DNA from: Oscillospiraceae bacterium
GTDB lineage: Bacteria; Bacillota; Clostridia; Oscillospirales; Ruminococcaceae
Direction: 5' to 3'
DNA: 6,646 nucleotides
Assembly: GCA_017416665.1 (NCBI GenBank)
Contig: JAFQBO010000222.1
Location: 1 to 6,646, forward strand
Part shown: piece after piece, positions 5,937 through 6,646 of the stretch
Layout of the letters: each line of letters opens with the position of its first letter
How positions within the stretch are numbered: position 1 is the stretch's first letter
The notes under the pieces: generated by a model
Told to the model about the DNA's origin: nothing
The model's database searches: none
The model's input: the letters and a program-made list of their open reading frames with translations, nothing else
Position numbers and translations under genes: made by a program

Positions 5937-6300
5937 AATATGTGGAGCTATAGGCATTTTTATAATATTCAAAGCAGGTTTCACCGTCATCATTGAAAAC
6001 GAACACCACATCAAAACGTGGCTGTAGGTCACAGTCATTTTCATACAGATAATTGTATGCGGTTTTTATAATTCTCTGCTGTTTTCTGAAACCAACGCTT
6101 GAGTATGCATCAGTTGCACGAACACTTCTGAATTTCACCTCAACGAAGCAGATAAAATCATCATCTGATGCAATAATATCTATTTCTCCGCCTCTTACGG
6201 TGTAATTTCGCTCAAGGATTTTCATTCCCTGCTGTTCAAGGTAACTGCAAACCTTGCCCTCATATTCCCTGCCGATTTTAGTCGTCTGATTTCTTTGCAT
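5935..6300 (-). CDS. yraN: YraN/UPF0102 family nuclease-fold protein
   Basis: This 121-residue protein matches the UPF0102 (YraN) family, which has the fold of PD-(D/E)XK and Holliday-junction-type nucleases. The exact substrate and role are not established. Core residues are present: E14 in GREYEGKVCSYL, GGEIDII (37-43, with E39 and D41) and FVEVKFR (52-58, with E54 and K56), followed by KQQRIIKTAYNYL and RFDVVFV (95-101). It is full length. The ATG at 6300 has no good ribosome binding site and lies inside the end of rnhB (23-base overlap), so translation is probably coupled to rnhB. The rnhB-yraN pair recurs in many bacteria, which suggests a nucleic-acid maintenance role. Its TGA stop abuts the MITE-like element and overlaps its target-site duplication. 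The C-terminus (EYYKNAYSSTY) looks natural, so the insertion did not damage the protein. Confidence 0.92.
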   Translation of the reverse strand: MQRNQTTKIGREYEGKVCSYLEQQGMKILERNYTVRGGEIDIIASDDDFICFVEVKFRSVRATDAYSSVGFRKQQRIIKTAYNYLYENDCDLQPRFDVVFVFNDDGETCFEYYKNAYSSTY

Positions 6301-6646
6301 ATAATTTTTTCAGAAATGATGGTCGGTGAATCGGACAGTGACCAAGCTCAAGGATTTTTTCCCTGTGGAACTTTGTACCATATCCTTTATGCTTTTCAAA
6401 ACCATACTGCGGATACTGTTCTGCCATTTTCAGCATATATCTGTCTCTTTCGACTTTTGCAAGTATTGACGCCGCCGCAATCGAAGCAGAAGTTGCATCA
6501 CCCTTTACAACAGCTGTTGCTTCGCATGGTAAATCGGGTGTTTTATTGCCATCAATAAGAGCATGCTGAGGCATTTTTTCAAGACCCGAAACTGCACGCT
6601 TCATAGCAAGCATCGCCGCCCCAAGAATATTTATTTCTTCAATTTC
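6278..6646 (-). CDS. rnhB: Ribonuclease HII, 5' end outside the window
   Basis: RNase HII cleaves the RNA strand of RNA-DNA hybrids and removes single ribonucleotides from DNA. Only the C-terminal 122 codons are present. The frame is open to the window edge, so the ATG at 6613 is an internal Met and not the start. Visible family motifs are INILGAAMLAMKRAV, HALIDGN (third catalytic Asp), VKGDATSASIAAASILAKVERDRYM (fourth catalytic Asp in VERD; the first 20 residues hold KGDA and the Ala-rich helix) and the C-terminal YGFEKHKGYGTKFH and IHRPSFLKKLY. The N-terminal Asp-Glu pair of the active site lies off the window. The gene ends in TAA and overlaps yraN by 23 bases. It is the most upstream gene of the transcription unit seen here. 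Confidence 0.93.
   Translation of the reverse strand, partial: EIEEINILGAAMLAMKRAVSGLEKMPQHALIDGNKTPDLPCEATAVVKGDATSASIAAASILAKVERDRYMLKMAEQYPQYGFEKHKGYGTKFHREKILELGHCPIHRPSFLKKLYAKKSDD

Overview
The window is an ordinary chromosomal stretch of a low-GC Gram-positive bacterium. The tig-clpP-clpX order, the rnhB-yraN pair, strong GGAGG-type ribosome binding sites and the protein sequences all point to Clostridia. A Ruminococcus-like member of the Oscillospiraceae is my best guess, made from family resemblance only. All seven genes lie on the minus strand, so they are transcribed from high to low coordinates.

In transcription order: rnhB (RNase HII, 5' end cut by the window edge) overlaps yraN (UPF0102 nuclease-fold protein) by 23 bases. 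A 241-base gap follows, and most of it is a 163-bp MITE-like palindromic element. It has 18-bp terminal inverted repeats and a 5-bp target-site duplication, and it landed exactly on the yraN stop codon. Next come thrC (threonine synthase) and a COG1768-type metallophosphoesterase, joined by a one-base stop/start overlap (TGATG). A good sigma-A-type promoter then starts the proteostasis cluster tig (trigger factor), clpP (protease subunit) and clpX (unfoldase).

Two things are abnormal at the low-coordinate end. The clpX frame is complete in architecture but is broken by a single in-frame TAG at codon 210, where the family has Glu in its GEGVQQ motif. The neighbouring Ser is replaced by Arg. 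In addition, bases 1-100 form a perfect 100-bp palindrome centred on the clpX terminator hairpin. It repeats the end of clpX in inverted form and looks most like a fold-back at a contig end.

Functionally, the tig-clpP-clpX products cover folding of nascent chains and ATP-dependent proteolysis. The upstream genes are housekeeping (RNA/DNA hybrid repair, threonine synthesis). I see no CRISPR array, phage gene, RNA gene or new multi-gene system. The most interesting items are the MITE-like element and the interrupted clpX.
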